Source: Caulobacter vibrioides OR37 (GTDB lineage: Bacteria; Pseudomonadota; Alphaproteobacteria; Caulobacterales; Caulobacteraceae). Taken from it: 64,000 bases of DNA. Numbering within the stretch: the stretch's first letter is position 1; each line of letters starts with the position of its first letter. Of the stretch, positions 55,053 to 64,000 are shown piece by piece. Position numbers and translations under genes: made by a program. The notes beneath the pieces were generated by a model. It was given only the letters and a program-made list of their open reading frames with translations. It did no database searches and was not told where the DNA came from. Location: NCBI RefSeq assembly GCF_000372645.1, contig NZ_APMP01000007.1:1-64000 (forward strand), given 5' to 3'.

Positions 55053-55685
55053 ATGAAGCTTGTCCTGCACAGCGCCAAGCGCGCCAGCGCGCCCTATCGG
55101 GTCCGCATCGGCCTGAATCTGAAGGGCGTTCCCTACGAGATCCGTCCGGTCGATCTGGTCGCCAACGCCCATCACGCCGAGGACTATCGGGCGCTGAACG
55201 GCCAGGGCCTGGTCCCGACCCTGATGGTCGACGGCCGTCCGCTGACCCAGAGCCTGGCCATCCTGGAATGGCTGGACGAGACCCTTCCCGAACCGGCCCT
55301 CCTGCCGACCATGCCCTACGAACGGGCCATCGCGCGCGGCATGGCCGAGATCATCGCCTGCGACATCCACCCGCTGAACAATCTGCGCGTGCTGCGCCAG
55401 CTGACGGCGATGGACATCGGCGAGACCGAGCGCGACGCCTGGGTCGCGCGCTGGATCGGCGACGGCTTTCGCGCCCTGGAGCCGATGGTGGCCCAGCACG
55501 CCGGCGCCTTCGCCTTCGGCGACGCGCCAGGCCTGGTCGACTGCCTGCTGGTGCCGCAGGTGTTCAACGCGAACCGATTCAAGGTCGATCTGTCGCCGTT
55601 CCCGGCGATCGCCACCGCCGCCGCTCGCGCGGCCCGGCATCCGGCCATCGCGGCCGCCCACCCCGACCACCAGCCGGAGCGTTAG
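55053..55685 (+). CDS. maiA: Maleylacetoacetate isomerase (zeta-class GST)
   Basis: A 210-residue glutathione S-transferase-fold isomerase. The N-terminal motif SAKRASAPYRVRIGLNLKG corresponds to the zeta signature (SSCSxRVRIAL), but Cys is replaced: the SSC region reads KRASAPYR. GLVPTLMVDG and LTQSLAILEWLDE bind glutathione. The C-terminal helical domain has IHPLNNLRVL and GDAPGLVDCLLVPQVFNANRF. Gene order with the FAH gene supports aromatic catabolism. Confidence 0.9.
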   Translation: MKLVLHSAKRASAPYRVRIGLNLKGVPYEIRPVDLVANAHHAEDYRALNGQGLVPTLMVDGRPLTQSLAILEWLDETLPEPALLPTMPYERAIARGMAEIIACDIHPLNNLRVLRQLTAMDIGETERDAWVARWIGDGFRALEPMVAQHAGAFAFGDAPGLVDCLLVPQVFNANRFKVDLSPFPAIATAAARAARHPAIAAAHPDHQPER

Positions 55686-56318
55686 ATGCTTGAGGATCTG
55701 AAAGCCAACAACGCCGTCTGGTCGCAACGCAAGACCCAGGTCGATCCCGACTTCTTCAAGCGCCTGGAAGGCCAGCAGACGCCGGAATATCTGTGGATCG
55801 GCTGTAGCGACAGCCGCGTGCCGGCCAACGAAATCGTCGGCCTCGACCCGGGCGAACTGTTCGTCCACCGCAACGTCGCCAACCTCGCCCCGCCGCAGGA
55901 CGCCAACTATCTGTCGGTGCTGCAGTTCGCGGTCGAGGTGCTGAAGGTCAAGCATATCATGGTCGTCGGCCACTATGGCTGCGGCGGCGTGGCGGCGGCC
56001 ATCGACGGCCAGCGGCGGGGTCTGGTCGACCACTGGCTGCACCCGATCCGCGAGGTCCACGCCGAACACAAGCACGAGCTGGAAGCGATCCCCGAGGAGC
56101 GCGCCAGGCTCGACCGCCTGACCGAGCTGAATGTCGCCCGCCAGGTGCGCAACGTCGCCGCCGACGTCTTCGTCCAGGACGCCTGGGCGCGCGGCCAGTC
56201 CCTGGCCGTGCACGGCTGGGTCTATTCGCTGAGCAATGGCCTGGTCACCGACCTCGACATCGGCATCGCCAGCCTGGCCGACTACGAGCGCGTACTGTCG
56301 AGCGCGAGCCGGCCTTAG
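55686..56318 (+). CDS. Beta-class carbonic anhydrase (first copy)
   Basis: A 210-residue zinc enzyme interconverting CO2 and bicarbonate. Zinc ligands are in IGCSDSRVPANEI (Cys, Asp) and VVGHYGCGGVAAA (His, Cys). The start PEYLWIGCSDSR and the quinone of conserved residues in LFVHRNVANL are canonical. ATG 55686 follows the maiA stop directly. Another beta-carbonic anhydrase lies about 7 kb away on the minus strand. Confidence 0.95.
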   Translation: MLEDLKANNAVWSQRKTQVDPDFFKRLEGQQTPEYLWIGCSDSRVPANEIVGLDPGELFVHRNVANLAPPQDANYLSVLQFAVEVLKVKHIMVVGHYGCGGVAAAIDGQRRGLVDHWLHPIREVHAEHKHELEAIPEERARLDRLTELNVARQVRNVAADVFVQDAWARGQSLAVHGWVYSLSNGLVTDLDIGIASLADYERVLSSASRP

Positions 56319-56352
56319 GGGCTTTAAACGGGGGCGGGGTAGACCGCGTCCC

Positions 56353-58446
56353 CTACCCGCCCTTGATCCGCACCCGCGCCTTGGCCTTGCGGCCCCGCGC
56401 GTCGACCACTTCCAGCCTGTAGAAGCCCGCCGCGGCCGGCTTCCAGATCGCGCGGCCACTGACCGGGTCTGGGTCCAGGGGGCGGCCTTCGACGTACCAG
56501 GTCACGCCCTCGCCCTCGGCGGCCAGCACCAGGCCCCGCGCGCGCGGGCCCAAGGCGTCGACCTGCACCGACGCGCCGTCGGGCGGGAAGATCAAGCGCG
56601 GGCCGTCCTCCCCGCCCAGCTTCTGGAGGCCCAGGGGCGCGGCCTTCGGCGCGATCGGACGCGGAGCCGAGGCGGGCGCGCCCACGGCGTCGGCGACGTC
56701 GAACAAGAGCGGCAGGGCCGCGTCGCGTCCGGTCAGCCCGCCGCGCGCGCCGCCGTCGGCCCGCCCCGTCCAGACCAGGATCGCGTAGCCGCCAACCACG
56801 CCCGCCGCCACGGCGTCGCGAAAGCCGTAGGAGGTGCCGGTCTTGAACGCCATCGACGGCCCGCCGCGCGTCAGCGGCGAGGGGGCGCGACCTTTCGGGG
56901 CGGGAGCTTCGCGCAGGATATCCAGCACCTGCCGGGCGGCTTCCGGGCGAACCAGGCGCGTCCCGGCCGAGCGTTCGCGGACGGCGGCGTCCGTCTCGGT
57001 CCAGGCCAGGGGCTTGGCGACGCCGCCATCGCCGAGCGCCGCGTAGAGCATGACGAGATCGCGCCAGGTGATCCCCTCGCCGCCCAGGGCAAGGGCCAGG
57101 CCCGCTTCCTTCAGCTGGGCCTTGGGCCGCGCCAGACGCGCGCCGGTCGCCTCGATGCGTCCGGCGAAGGTCTCGGGGCCCAGCTTCTCCAGCGTGGCCA
57201 CGGCCGGAACGTTCAACGAATGGGCCAGGGCCTCGCGCACCGTGACCTTGTCGTGGAACACGCGGTCGAAGTTCTCGGGCTGGTAGTCGGCGAAGCGCGT
57301 GGCGTTGTCCTGCAGTTGGGTGTCGGGCGCGACCAGACCGTCGTCCATGGCCATGGCGTAGATGAACGGCTTCAGGGCCGAGCCAGGCGAGCGCAGGGCC
57401 TGGGTCATGTCGACCCAGCCGCCGGGGCGGTCCCGGCCGGCCGAACCGACGGCGGCGCGGACGGCGCGGGTCTTGATCTCGACCACCAGCACGGCCGCGG
57501 TCGCGTCGGGACCCTGGCTCGCGGCCACGGCGGCGACCATCGGTTCCAGCTTGGCCTGCAGGTCGGCGTCGATGGTCGAGACCACGCTGGCCTGGCCCGG
57601 CGGCGCGGCGCGCGCCAACTCGCCCGCCACATGCCAGGCCAGGGACGGAAACGGCGCGCGACGCGGTAGCGGCTCGGCCCCTGCTTCCTCGGCGGCGGCC
57701 GTGGTGATCGCGCGGGACCGAACGAGCTTGTCCAGCACCGCCCGCCGGGAGGCCCGGGCGGCTTCGGGATGGCGATCCGGACGGCGCGCCTCGGGAGACT
57801 GCGGCAGAGCGATCAGCAGGGCCTGCTCGCCGTCGGTCAGGCTGGAGGGCTCATGGCCGAAATAGCCCAGGCTGGCCGCCCGCGCGCCTTCCAGATTGCC
57901 GCCATAGGGCGCCAGGGTCAGGTAGAGCGCTAGGATCTCGCGCTTGGACAGCCGCGACTCCAGCTGAACGGCGCGGACCATCTCGATCAGCTTCGCGCCG
58001 ACATTGCGCGGTCGCGGCTCCAGCAGCCGCGCGGTCTGCATGGTCAGGGTCGAGGCGCCGGATGTCGGGTGGCCATGCAGGATCGCCGAGCCGATCGCCC
58101 GGACCAGCGACACCGGATCGACGCCAAGGTGCCACCAGAATCGCGCGTCCTCGACACGGATCAGGCGTTTCTGAAAGGTCGCGTCGGTCCGGTCCAGATC
58201 GGCCCGGATCCGCCAGCGCCCGTCCTCGACCGGCAGGGCGCGCAGCCAGGCGCCGCGACGGTCCAGGATGACCGGCGAGGAATGCCGGGCCCGAGTCATG
58301 TCCGGCGGGAAGGCGGCGTTGAGGGCGGCGAGGGCGACCTCGACGGCCAGGACGGCGACGAGCATCTTGGTGATCAGCCGAACCCGCCCGTCCCCCGGGA
58401 TGTAGGAGCGGTCGGGCGTGGCGGCGGCCAAGGGATCGGACGACAT
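56353..58446 (-). CDS. pbpC: Penicillin-binding protein 1C
   Basis: A 697-residue bifunctional class A PBP. One N-terminal transmembrane helix (LITKMLVAVLAVEVALAAL) anchors it. The glycosyltransferase domain (about 60-230) has VEDARFWWHLGVDPVS and SKREILALYLTLAPYGGN. The transpeptidase domain has SALK at Ser356-Lys359, SLN (AHSLNVPA) and KTGTS. A C-terminal beta domain typical of PBP1C ends the protein. ATG 58446 is preferred over the TTG one codon earlier. It is cotranscribed with the alpha-2-macroglobulin gene upstream. Confidence 0.95.
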   Translation of the reverse strand: MSSDPLAAATPDRSYIPGDGRVRLITKMLVAVLAVEVALAALNAAFPPDMTRARHSSPVILDRRGAWLRALPVEDGRWRIRADLDRTDATFQKRLIRVEDARFWWHLGVDPVSLVRAIGSAILHGHPTSGASTLTMQTARLLEPRPRNVGAKLIEMVRAVQLESRLSKREILALYLTLAPYGGNLEGARAASLGYFGHEPSSLTDGEQALLIALPQSPEARRPDRHPEAARASRRAVLDKLVRSRAITTAAAEEAGAEPLPRRAPFPSLAWHVAGELARAAPPGQASVVSTIDADLQAKLEPMVAAVAASQGPDATAAVLVVEIKTRAVRAAVGSAGRDRPGGWVDMTQALRSPGSALKPFIYAMAMDDGLVAPDTQLQDNATRFADYQPENFDRVFHDKVTVREALAHSLNVPAVATLEKLGPETFAGRIEATGARLARPKAQLKEAGLALALGGEGITWRDLVMLYAALGDGGVAKPLAWTETDAAVRERSAGTRLVRPEAARQVLDILREAPAPKGRAPSPLTRGGPSMAFKTGTSYGFRDAVAAGVVGGYAILVWTGRADGGARGGLTGRDAALPLLFDVADAVGAPASAPRPIAPKAAPLGLQKLGGEDGPRLIFPPDGASVQVDALGPRARGLVLAAEGEGVTWYVEGRPLDPDPVSGRAIWKPAAAGFYRLEVVDARGRKAKARVRIKGG

Positions 58447-58474
58447 CAACGATCCGCCCTATCCTGACGCGCTG

Positions 58475-58514
58475 TCACCCCCAACCTCGCCCTTCCCCCA
58501 TTCAGGGGGAAGGG
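58475..58514. repeat. C/G-rich hairpin repeat between alpha-2-macroglobulin and pbpC
   Basis: The hairpin CCCTTCCCCC-ATTCA-GGGGGAAGGG (58490-58514) differs from that at 21955-21979 only in the loop and is preceded by the CACCCCCAACC arm. It looks like one half of the element between trpB and trpA. Confidence 0.75.
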
Positions 58515-58528
58515 AGAGCCGCCGACCA

Positions 58529-61500
58529 TCATGGCCCCGGCGCGATCGTCGCGCGCGAGGCCTCGGAACGGGCGACCACCGCCGGGTGGTACATGTCCTT
58601 GGCGATCGCCCCCGGCAGGAAGAAGCTGCCCGGCGTCACCGCCCGGGCCACATAGGCCAGGGCGAACGGCTTGCCCCCTTCCAGGCTCATCGCGGCGATG
58701 AACCGGTCATCGCGGCTCTCCTGGACGCTGGCGGCGGTCAGCGTCCCGAGGAACTTGAACGGCCCGTTCTGGGCGTCGTCGGCGCCCAGGGTCGTTTCGA
58801 TCTCGAAGCCGGCCGGCAGGGCGTCGTCGACCACCAGGGCGGTGGAGCGCGCCTGCATCGAGTGGCCGGAGACCAGCACGATGACCCGATCGCCCTGGCG
58901 GATGGCGGCCGGATCGACCGCGCCGCCACTCATCGAGAACAGCCGCTTGCTGACCGACAGTCCGCTGGCCGAGGCCGGCGGGGCCGAGGTCGGGGTGCCG
59001 CGCACGCTGACAGTCCGCCACAGCACGCCCTTGCCGGTGTTGACGAAGCGGGCGTCGGTCAGCTTGCCCACCGCCCAGCGCGGCGCGCCGCCGGCCGGGG
59101 GCAAGGGGTTGGCCCCCGTGGCGTTGATCGAGATCGGGCCCGAGGCCTGGATCAGGGCGTTGGCCGCGTGCAGCAGCGCCGCCTGCTCCTGGGTGTTCAG
59201 CGCGTCCGGATCCTTGACCGTGTTCTCCAGACGCCCTTGCAGCTGGCGGGCGACGTCCATCATGCCGGACTCGGCGGCCAGGGCGGTCAGCACCGCCGTA
59301 TCGCGCAGCGGCGACTGGTACCAGTCCAGCTCGTCCTTGTAGCCGAGGCTGGACACCGCCTGGCGCATGGCCGAGCGGGCGCGGGCGTTGTCGCCCATAC
59401 GCGCCAGGCCGGCGGCCACATAGGCCTTGGCCACGGGTTGGCTCTCGTCCTTCATCTGAACGTCGTGCCACCAGCGCAGGCGGGCCAGATCCCCCTTGCC
59501 GGCCTTGGCCATCACATAGAGGGCGTAGGCCGAGGCCCGGCGGCGCATCCGCTCGGTGGCCTTCTTGGAAGCGTCCTCGTTGCCGGCCCACCAGCCCGGA
59601 TAGGACATGCGGTAGGCGACCGAGGCGAAGCCCTCCGGACGGCTGACCTGACGCATCGCGCCGACGGCCTTGTCGATGGCGCTGTCGGGCACGGCGACGC
59701 CCTGGGCCTTGGCCTCCAGCAGGAAGTCGACAACATAGGCGCCCAGCCAGGGATCGGCCTCGGCGTCGCCGACCCGCCACAGGCCAAAGGCGCCGTCCAG
59801 GGTCTGGCGGTCCAGCAGCTTGCCCACCGCCCCGGCCAGGGCGGCCGGCGTGCGCTTCAGCTTCGGATCGCTCGAGAAGGTCTGGGCGTACAGTAGCGGG
59901 TAGGCCGTCGAGACCAGCTGCTCGGTGCAGCCATAGGGATAGCGCTGCAAGGCCACCGCGATCGCCGAGGGGTCGAAACCGCGGATCGGCGAATAGCTGA
60001 CCTGCATCGTCACGTCGCCCGCCGCCAGACCGGCCAGCAGCGGATAGGACGGGGTGAAGGTCTCGCCCGGCTTCTGAGGCTCCACCGTGGTGCGCACCAC
60101 GTCGCCCCAGCCCAGGCGGGTCTGGATCGGATAGTCCTTCTGGGTGGCGAAGCCGGGGCCCGCGACCTTGAAGCCGATCCGGCCGACGCCGGTGACGTCC
60201 GGCGCCAGGAAGGGGATCTTCTCGGCGATGCGCTGGCCCAGGATCAGCTGGAACACCTTCTTGAAGACGACCTTGAGCCCGCCCATCGAGAAGGCCTCGG
60301 CCGTATAGGCGCCCGGCTTGCCCTCGACATTGTGCAGCTCCAGAGTGGCGAAGGCCTGGTCGCCCGGCGCCAGGAAGCGCGGCAGGTTCAGATCGGCCAC
60401 CACCGGCTGGCGCACGGTCAGCGGCTTGGTCGCAGAACCGACCGCCGTGTCGGTCCAGGCCACCGCCTGAATCCGCAGTTCGCCGTTGAAGTCGGCCGCC
60501 GGCAGGCGGATCACCGCCTTGCCGTCCAGGCCCGTCTCCACGACGCCGGACCACAAGGCCACCGTCTTGATCGGCGTGGTCGTCAGGCCCTCGCCGCCGA
60601 CCTCGTCGCCGCCGAAATTGACATTGGCGGGCGCGCCCAGGTTCGGGTCCAGCAGGCGGCCATAGTCGTCGCGATAGTTCAGGGTCAGGGCGCGCTTGCC
60701 GAAGTACCATTTCACCGGGTCGGGGCTTTCCTGGTGGGTCAAGCGCAGGATGCCCTCGTCCACGGCCGCGATCGTGACCTTGGCCTTCTGGCCGAGACCC
60801 AAGCCGCCGACCCTCACTGGAATCTCGACCGGCGCCTTGCTGTCGATCTTGGCGGGCGAGCCCAGATCCACGGTCAGCTTGCGGTTCTTCGGGTCCAGCG
60901 GAACATAGACGAGCCCCAGCGCCCGACGCGGCTTGGGCGAGGCGACCGGGTCGCGCGGCTGCACCACGCTGACCATGACATAGGCCCCGCCGCCCCAGGC
61001 GGCGTTGGTCTTCAGCCGCACGGTCGTCCCGTTCTCGCCGACGCTGACCGTCTTGAAGTCGATCAGGCGGTCGGTGGCGACGGCGACCTGGGCCTCGCCG
61101 GCATAGGGCGGCTTCAGGGTGATCTCGACCGTGTCGCCCTGGACGTAGGCCTTGGTTCCGGCGGTCACGCGGACCACGTCCGGCGCCTCGCCCTCCTTGG
61201 CGGGCGAGCCCCAGCCGGCGGAGAAGCGGGTCACGGTCCGAGCGCCGTCCGCGCCCTCGATCTCCAGGCGATAGTCGCCCCAGCCGAGACGGCGCGAGAA
61301 GCGCGCCGGCTGGCCGGCGCCGATATTGACCGCCGCCTTGGCCACGATCGCGTCGCGGCTGCTGCGCCGCCACTGCCAGCGGCCGTTCTGCTGGAACCAG
61401 TCATAGTCCCAGCGCTCGGCGATCAGGGTGTAGGTGGCGGTCGCGCCGATCCGCTGGCCGGCGGCGTTGACGGCGATCATGTCGAGGCTGACCGGCGGAT

Positions 61501-63577
61501 CGCCCCGGCCGGCGTCGCCCTGCTCGACCTTGACGCCGTAATAGACGGCCTTGGGACGCACCTTCAGCTCCAGCCCCTCGCGGACCGGGCGGCCGCCGGG
61601 CTCGAACACCGAGGCGGTGACGGCGGCGACCAGCGGCTGGTTGGTGTCGCCCGCCTGGTCGGTCCCGACCGATAGCGTGGCCCGGCCCTCGCCGTCGGTG
61701 ACGGTGGAGCCGAGGTCGAGGAACTTCTCCTCGAACGGCTTGGCCGCGTCGCCCCAGGCATAGTCCTTGAAGGCGGGGAACGGGTTGGGGTCGGCGCGCA
61801 GGCGCGCCTCGCCCTGCGTCTGCAGGCCCGCGCCCGGCGCGCCGTAGAGGAAGCGCGCGGTGACGTCGACCTTACGGGTCTGACCCGCGCCGACCGGCTG
61901 GGACTCCTGGCCCGTCGTGGTGACGGCCAGCCGCTGGGGCGCGAAGTCCTCGACCGAGACCGACAGCGAGCCGACCGCGTCCTCGATACCCTCGACATGC
62001 AGCTCGGCGGTCCAGCGCCCGCGCGGCGCCGAGCGCGGCAGGGCGATGTCGGCCAGCACCGCGCCGGCGTTGGCCTGGCTGAACGGATAGCGCTTGAACT
62101 CGACGCCCGAGGGACGCTTGACGATGATCTCGCCCTTGCGGTCCGAGACGGCCTTGGCCATCCGGTCGCGGACCATGGCCGTCAGGTGGACGGTCTCGCC
62201 GGGGCGATAGATGCCGCGGTCGGCGTAGAGATAGCCGTCGATGTCGGTGGCGACGCTGCGGCCGTCGACGCCGCCCTCGGTGCGACCGCCGACGCCCTGC
62301 TTGGAAAGATCGACCGGCGAGCGGTCGAGGTCCAGCACCGCCAGGTCGCCCTGCGGGCCATAGGCCATGACCATCTTGGCCCGCGAGGCGCCCTCGCCCT
62401 TCAACAGCGGCCTCAGGAAGCGCACCCGGCCGTCGGCGTCGCTCTGGGATTCGGCCAGGGACTCGCCATCGGCGGCGACCAGGGCCACGCGCACGCCCGA
62501 CAGGGTCTTGGCGCTCTTCAGCGAGCGGACCACGACGTCCAGGCTTTCGGAGCCGTCATAGGCCAGCATGGCCATGTCGGTGAACACGATCCAGCGGCGC
62601 GCCTGGGCCGGGTTGTTGTCGCTGTCGGTCTCGGCGCTGCGGCCGCCCGAGGCGTCGCGCGCCTTGATGACATAGGCGCCGGGCTTCATCTCCTTCAGCA
62701 CCGCGCCCAGCGGGAAGACCGTGGTGGTCTTCTGAGCCGTGGCGCCGCCGGCGACCTGGACCTTGCCCTTCCAGACCTGGCGGCCGTCGTCGCCGACGGA
62801 GTCCTCGCCATAGTCGCCGGCCCAGTCGCCCTCGCCGGTCGGATCGGGGGCGCTGATCGACTTGCGCACCAGGTTGCGATCCGGCACGCGCCAGACCTCG
62901 ATGGCCAGGGTCTGGACGTTGATCGTCTCGATGCCGACGCCGTCCGACTCCTCGCGCGGCAGGATCACGCCGTCGCCGGCGAAGCCGACATAGGGAGGCT
63001 TGTCGCCAAAGGTGAAATCGACATCGGCGTTGGCCGCCAAGGTGTCGCCGCCCTTGGCGGGCAGGCCCTTGAGCAGGGTAATGCGATGGTCGGTGAAGCC
63101 GACGCCGCCCAGGCACAGCTCGTCGCCCTTCACGCGGACCGAGGGCTGGCGGCCGAGATCCGGCGAGACCAGCACGAAGTCGGCATAGGGCTTGGACGGA
63201 TCCAGGTCCTTGCTCATCCGGACGCAGGCCAGGGGATCGGGACCGCTGGTGTCGACGCGGGTCTGCCAGACCGCGAAGCCCTCGGGCTTGGGAATGCCGC
63301 GCCGGGGCGCGTTGGCCGATCGCGGCTTGCCGAACAGCGACCAGGCCTCGCCCTTGACCGACTCCGCGCCGGCCGGCTTGGTCCCGCCGAAGAACAGGCC
63401 GCCCTTGCCGACCGCGAAACCGCCGCCGAAGCCGATCACCAGGGCCGCCGCCACCGCCACGGCCACCGGGCCCTTCAGAGCGGCGGGCCAGCGATCGGCG
63501 ACCTGCTGGCGCAGGCGCGCGAAACGGGAAGCGAAGGTGTCGCGGGCGCCTTCCGGCGGCGTCTCGTCCGTCGACAT
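58529..63577 (-). CDS. Alpha-2-macroglobulin family protein (YfhM type)
   Basis: A 1682-residue periplasmic protease trap. The N-terminus has one transmembrane helix (VAVAVAAALVIGFGGGFAV, about residues 42-60) in place of the lipobox of E. coli YfhM, so it is membrane-anchored. MG-type beta domains and a bait region fill the middle. The thioester motif GCTEQ (Cys1217, Gln1220) is intact, so it can probably bond covalently to attacking proteases. ATG 63577 is chosen because GGGGAG lies seven bases upstream, and another ATG five codons earlier is possible. Bacterial alpha-2-macroglobulins travel with PBP1C, as here. Confidence 0.94.
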   Translation of the reverse strand: MSTDETPPEGARDTFASRFARLRQQVADRWPAALKGPVAVAVAAALVIGFGGGFAVGKGGLFFGGTKPAGAESVKGEAWSLFGKPRSANAPRRGIPKPEGFAVWQTRVDTSGPDPLACVRMSKDLDPSKPYADFVLVSPDLGRQPSVRVKGDELCLGGVGFTDHRITLLKGLPAKGGDTLAANADVDFTFGDKPPYVGFAGDGVILPREESDGVGIETINVQTLAIEVWRVPDRNLVRKSISAPDPTGEGDWAGDYGEDSVGDDGRQVWKGKVQVAGGATAQKTTTVFPLGAVLKEMKPGAYVIKARDASGGRSAETDSDNNPAQARRWIVFTDMAMLAYDGSESLDVVVRSLKSAKTLSGVRVALVAADGESLAESQSDADGRVRFLRPLLKGEGASRAKMVMAYGPQGDLAVLDLDRSPVDLSKQGVGGRTEGGVDGRSVATDIDGYLYADRGIYRPGETVHLTAMVRDRMAKAVSDRKGEIIVKRPSGVEFKRYPFSQANAGAVLADIALPRSAPRGRWTAELHVEGIEDAVGSLSVSVEDFAPQRLAVTTTGQESQPVGAGQTRKVDVTARFLYGAPGAGLQTQGEARLRADPNPFPAFKDYAWGDAAKPFEEKFLDLGSTVTDGEGRATLSVGTDQAGDTNQPLVAAVTASVFEPGGRPVREGLELKVRPKAVYYGVKVEQGDAGRGDPPVSLDMIAVNAAGQRIGATATYTLIAERWDYDWFQQNGRWQWRRSSRDAIVAKAAVNIGAGQPARFSRRLGWGDYRLEIEGADGARTVTRFSAGWGSPAKEGEAPDVVRVTAGTKAYVQGDTVEITLKPPYAGEAQVAVATDRLIDFKTVSVGENGTTVRLKTNAAWGGGAYVMVSVVQPRDPVASPKPRRALGLVYVPLDPKNRKLTVDLGSPAKIDSKAPVEIPVRVGGLGLGQKAKVTIAAVDEGILRLTHQESPDPVKWYFGKRALTLNYRDDYGRLLDPNLGAPANVNFGGDEVGGEGLTTTPIKTVALWSGVVETGLDGKAVIRLPAADFNGELRIQAVAWTDTAVGSATKPLTVRQPVVADLNLPRFLAPGDQAFATLELHNVEGKPGAYTAEAFSMGGLKVVFKKVFQLILGQRIAEKIPFLAPDVTGVGRIGFKVAGPGFATQKDYPIQTRLGWGDVVRTTVEPQKPGETFTPSYPLLAGLAAGDVTMQVSYSPIRGFDPSAIAVALQRYPYGCTEQLVSTAYPLLYAQTFSSDPKLKRTPAALAGAVGKLLDRQTLDGAFGLWRVGDAEADPWLGAYVVDFLLEAKAQGVAVPDSAIDKAVGAMRQVSRPEGFASVAYRMSYPGWWAGNEDASKKATERMRRRASAYALYVMAKAGKGDLARLRWWHDVQMKDESQPVAKAYVAAGLARMGDNARARSAMRQAVSSLGYKDELDWYQSPLRDTAVLTALAAESGMMDVARQLQGRLENTVKDPDALNTQEQAALLHAANALIQASGPISINATGANPLPPAGGAPRWAVGKLTDARFVNTGKGVLWRTVSVRGTPTSAPPASASGLSVSKRLFSMSGGAVDPAAIRQGDRVIVLVSGHSMQARSTALVVDDALPAGFEIETTLGADDAQNGPFKFLGTLTAASVQESRDDRFIAAMSLEGGKPFALAYVARAVTPGSFFLPGAIAKDMYHPAVVARSEASRATIAPGP

Positions 63578-63661
63578 CCGTTGTCTCCCCATGTCTTGCG
63601 CGGTTCAGGAGCGACTTGAACCTAAGCGCGAGCGGGGGTCAACGGCGCCGCGATGACACTG

Positions 63662-64000
63662 TCAGGCGTCGAACGCCACCTGGCCGCTGGCCAGGTCGTA
63701 ACAGGCCGAGACAATCTTCAGCCGGCCCTCGCCCAGGCGCTCGGCCAGCACGCCGTCGGCCACCCGAAGGCGCGCGGCGACGTCGCGGACGTTCTGGCGG
63801 ATCGCCGCGTCCTTCAGGTCGGCGGGATGCTTTTCCTCGGCCTCCAGCACGGCCGGAACGATGGGCAGCACCATCTCGAACAGGGCGCCGTGCAGCTCGG
63901 CGTGCTTGGTCGCCACGTCGACGGCGGCGCTGACCGCGCCGCATTTCGTGTGGCCCAGCACCACGATCAGCGGCGCGCCCAGGTGCTCGACGGCGTAGAC
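63662..64000 (-). CDS. Beta-class carbonic anhydrase (second copy, partial)
   Basis: The C-terminal 112 residues of a gene that begins beyond the right edge. The zinc-binding motif VLGHTKCGAVSAAVDV is present, preceded by YAVEHLGAPLIV as in the beta-carbonic anhydrase family. The helical QNVRDVAARLRVADGVLAE and the ending IVSACYDLASGQVAF are typical of family members of about 230-250 residues. The N-terminal cysteine-aspartate zinc motif is outside the window. It lies 84 nt from the alpha-2-macroglobulin start on the same strand. Confidence 0.9.
   Translation of the reverse strand, partial: VYAVEHLGAPLIVVLGHTKCGAVSAAVDVATKHAELHGALFEMVLPIVPAVLEAEEKHPADLKDAAIRQNVRDVAARLRVADGVLAERLGEGRLKIVSACYDLASGQVAFDA

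Overview
This window is chromosomal DNA from a high-GC alphaproteobacterium, almost certainly Caulobacter or a close relative. The evidence is a complete general-stress-response locus (phyR divergent from nepR-sigT-phyK), the cell-cycle phosphotransferase chpT, the usg-trpFBA arrangement, HWE-type histidine kinases, and intergenic inverted repeats that carry GANTC (CcrM) sites. No transposase, phage, CRISPR or tRNA gene was seen. The layout is typical core chromosome, with densely packed and often overlapping genes.

Layout. 1-503: noncoding, possibly the upstream region of a leftward transcript. 504-5625 (minus): 2Fe-2S ferredoxin, its reductase, and the sdhCDAB succinate dehydrogenase operon. 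5808-8956: HWE kinase, NudK-type Nudix hydrolase, ZapE. 9044-17893 (plus): an overlapping run tsaE-amgK-murU-addB, then addA (tRNA modification, cell-wall sugar recycling, double-strand break repair). 18018-24240: thioredoxin, then on the minus strand usg-trpF-trpB-trpA-accD-folC. 24566-31783: malic enzyme, dapB, and a ydbH-ynbE-ydbL outer-membrane lipid-transport operon. 31880-33718: hybrid HWE kinase.

33.8-43.1 kb is the stress-response neighbourhood. PhyR is the phosphorylation-dependent anti-anti-sigma factor, NepR the anti-sigma factor, SigT the ECF sigma factor and PhyK the sensor kinase. Seven good matches to the sigma-T promoter (GGAAC, 16-17 nt, CGTT) lie in this 9-kb stretch. They precede phyR, nepR, a YqjD/YqjE-like membrane pair, a DUF1328 protein, a diacylglycerol-kinase-like/phosphoesterase pair, two small membrane proteins and an entericidin-like lipoprotein. 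One further good match precedes the HWE kinase at 5.8 kb and a weaker one precedes the DUF4142 lipoprotein at 48.8 kb. This suggests a stress regulon whose products mainly modify the envelope.

43.3-49.5 kb holds cheR, a CheY-like regulator, chpT, a DUF3553 protein, cysQ, an EamA exporter, a CoA-transferase and a DUF4142 lipoprotein. Three copies of a GANTC-associated inverted repeat lie in the gaps. 49.7-54.2 kb encodes an ABC ATPase and an unusual permease fused to an M1 metallopeptidase. 54.4-56.3 kb has a fumarylacetoacetase-family hydrolase, maleylacetoacetate isomerase and a beta-carbonic anhydrase. 56.4-63.6 kb has the penicillin-binding protein 1C/alpha-2-macroglobulin pair. A second beta-carbonic anhydrase runs off the right edge.

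A second repeat family, C/G-rich nested hairpins, sits between genes, several times inside operons (addB/addA, trpB/trpA, accD/folC). The best leads are the sigma-T promoter network with its uncharacterised envelope genes, the GANTC repeats, a structured untranslated region with a strong terminator at 38.55-38.72 kb, and the permease-peptidase fusion.
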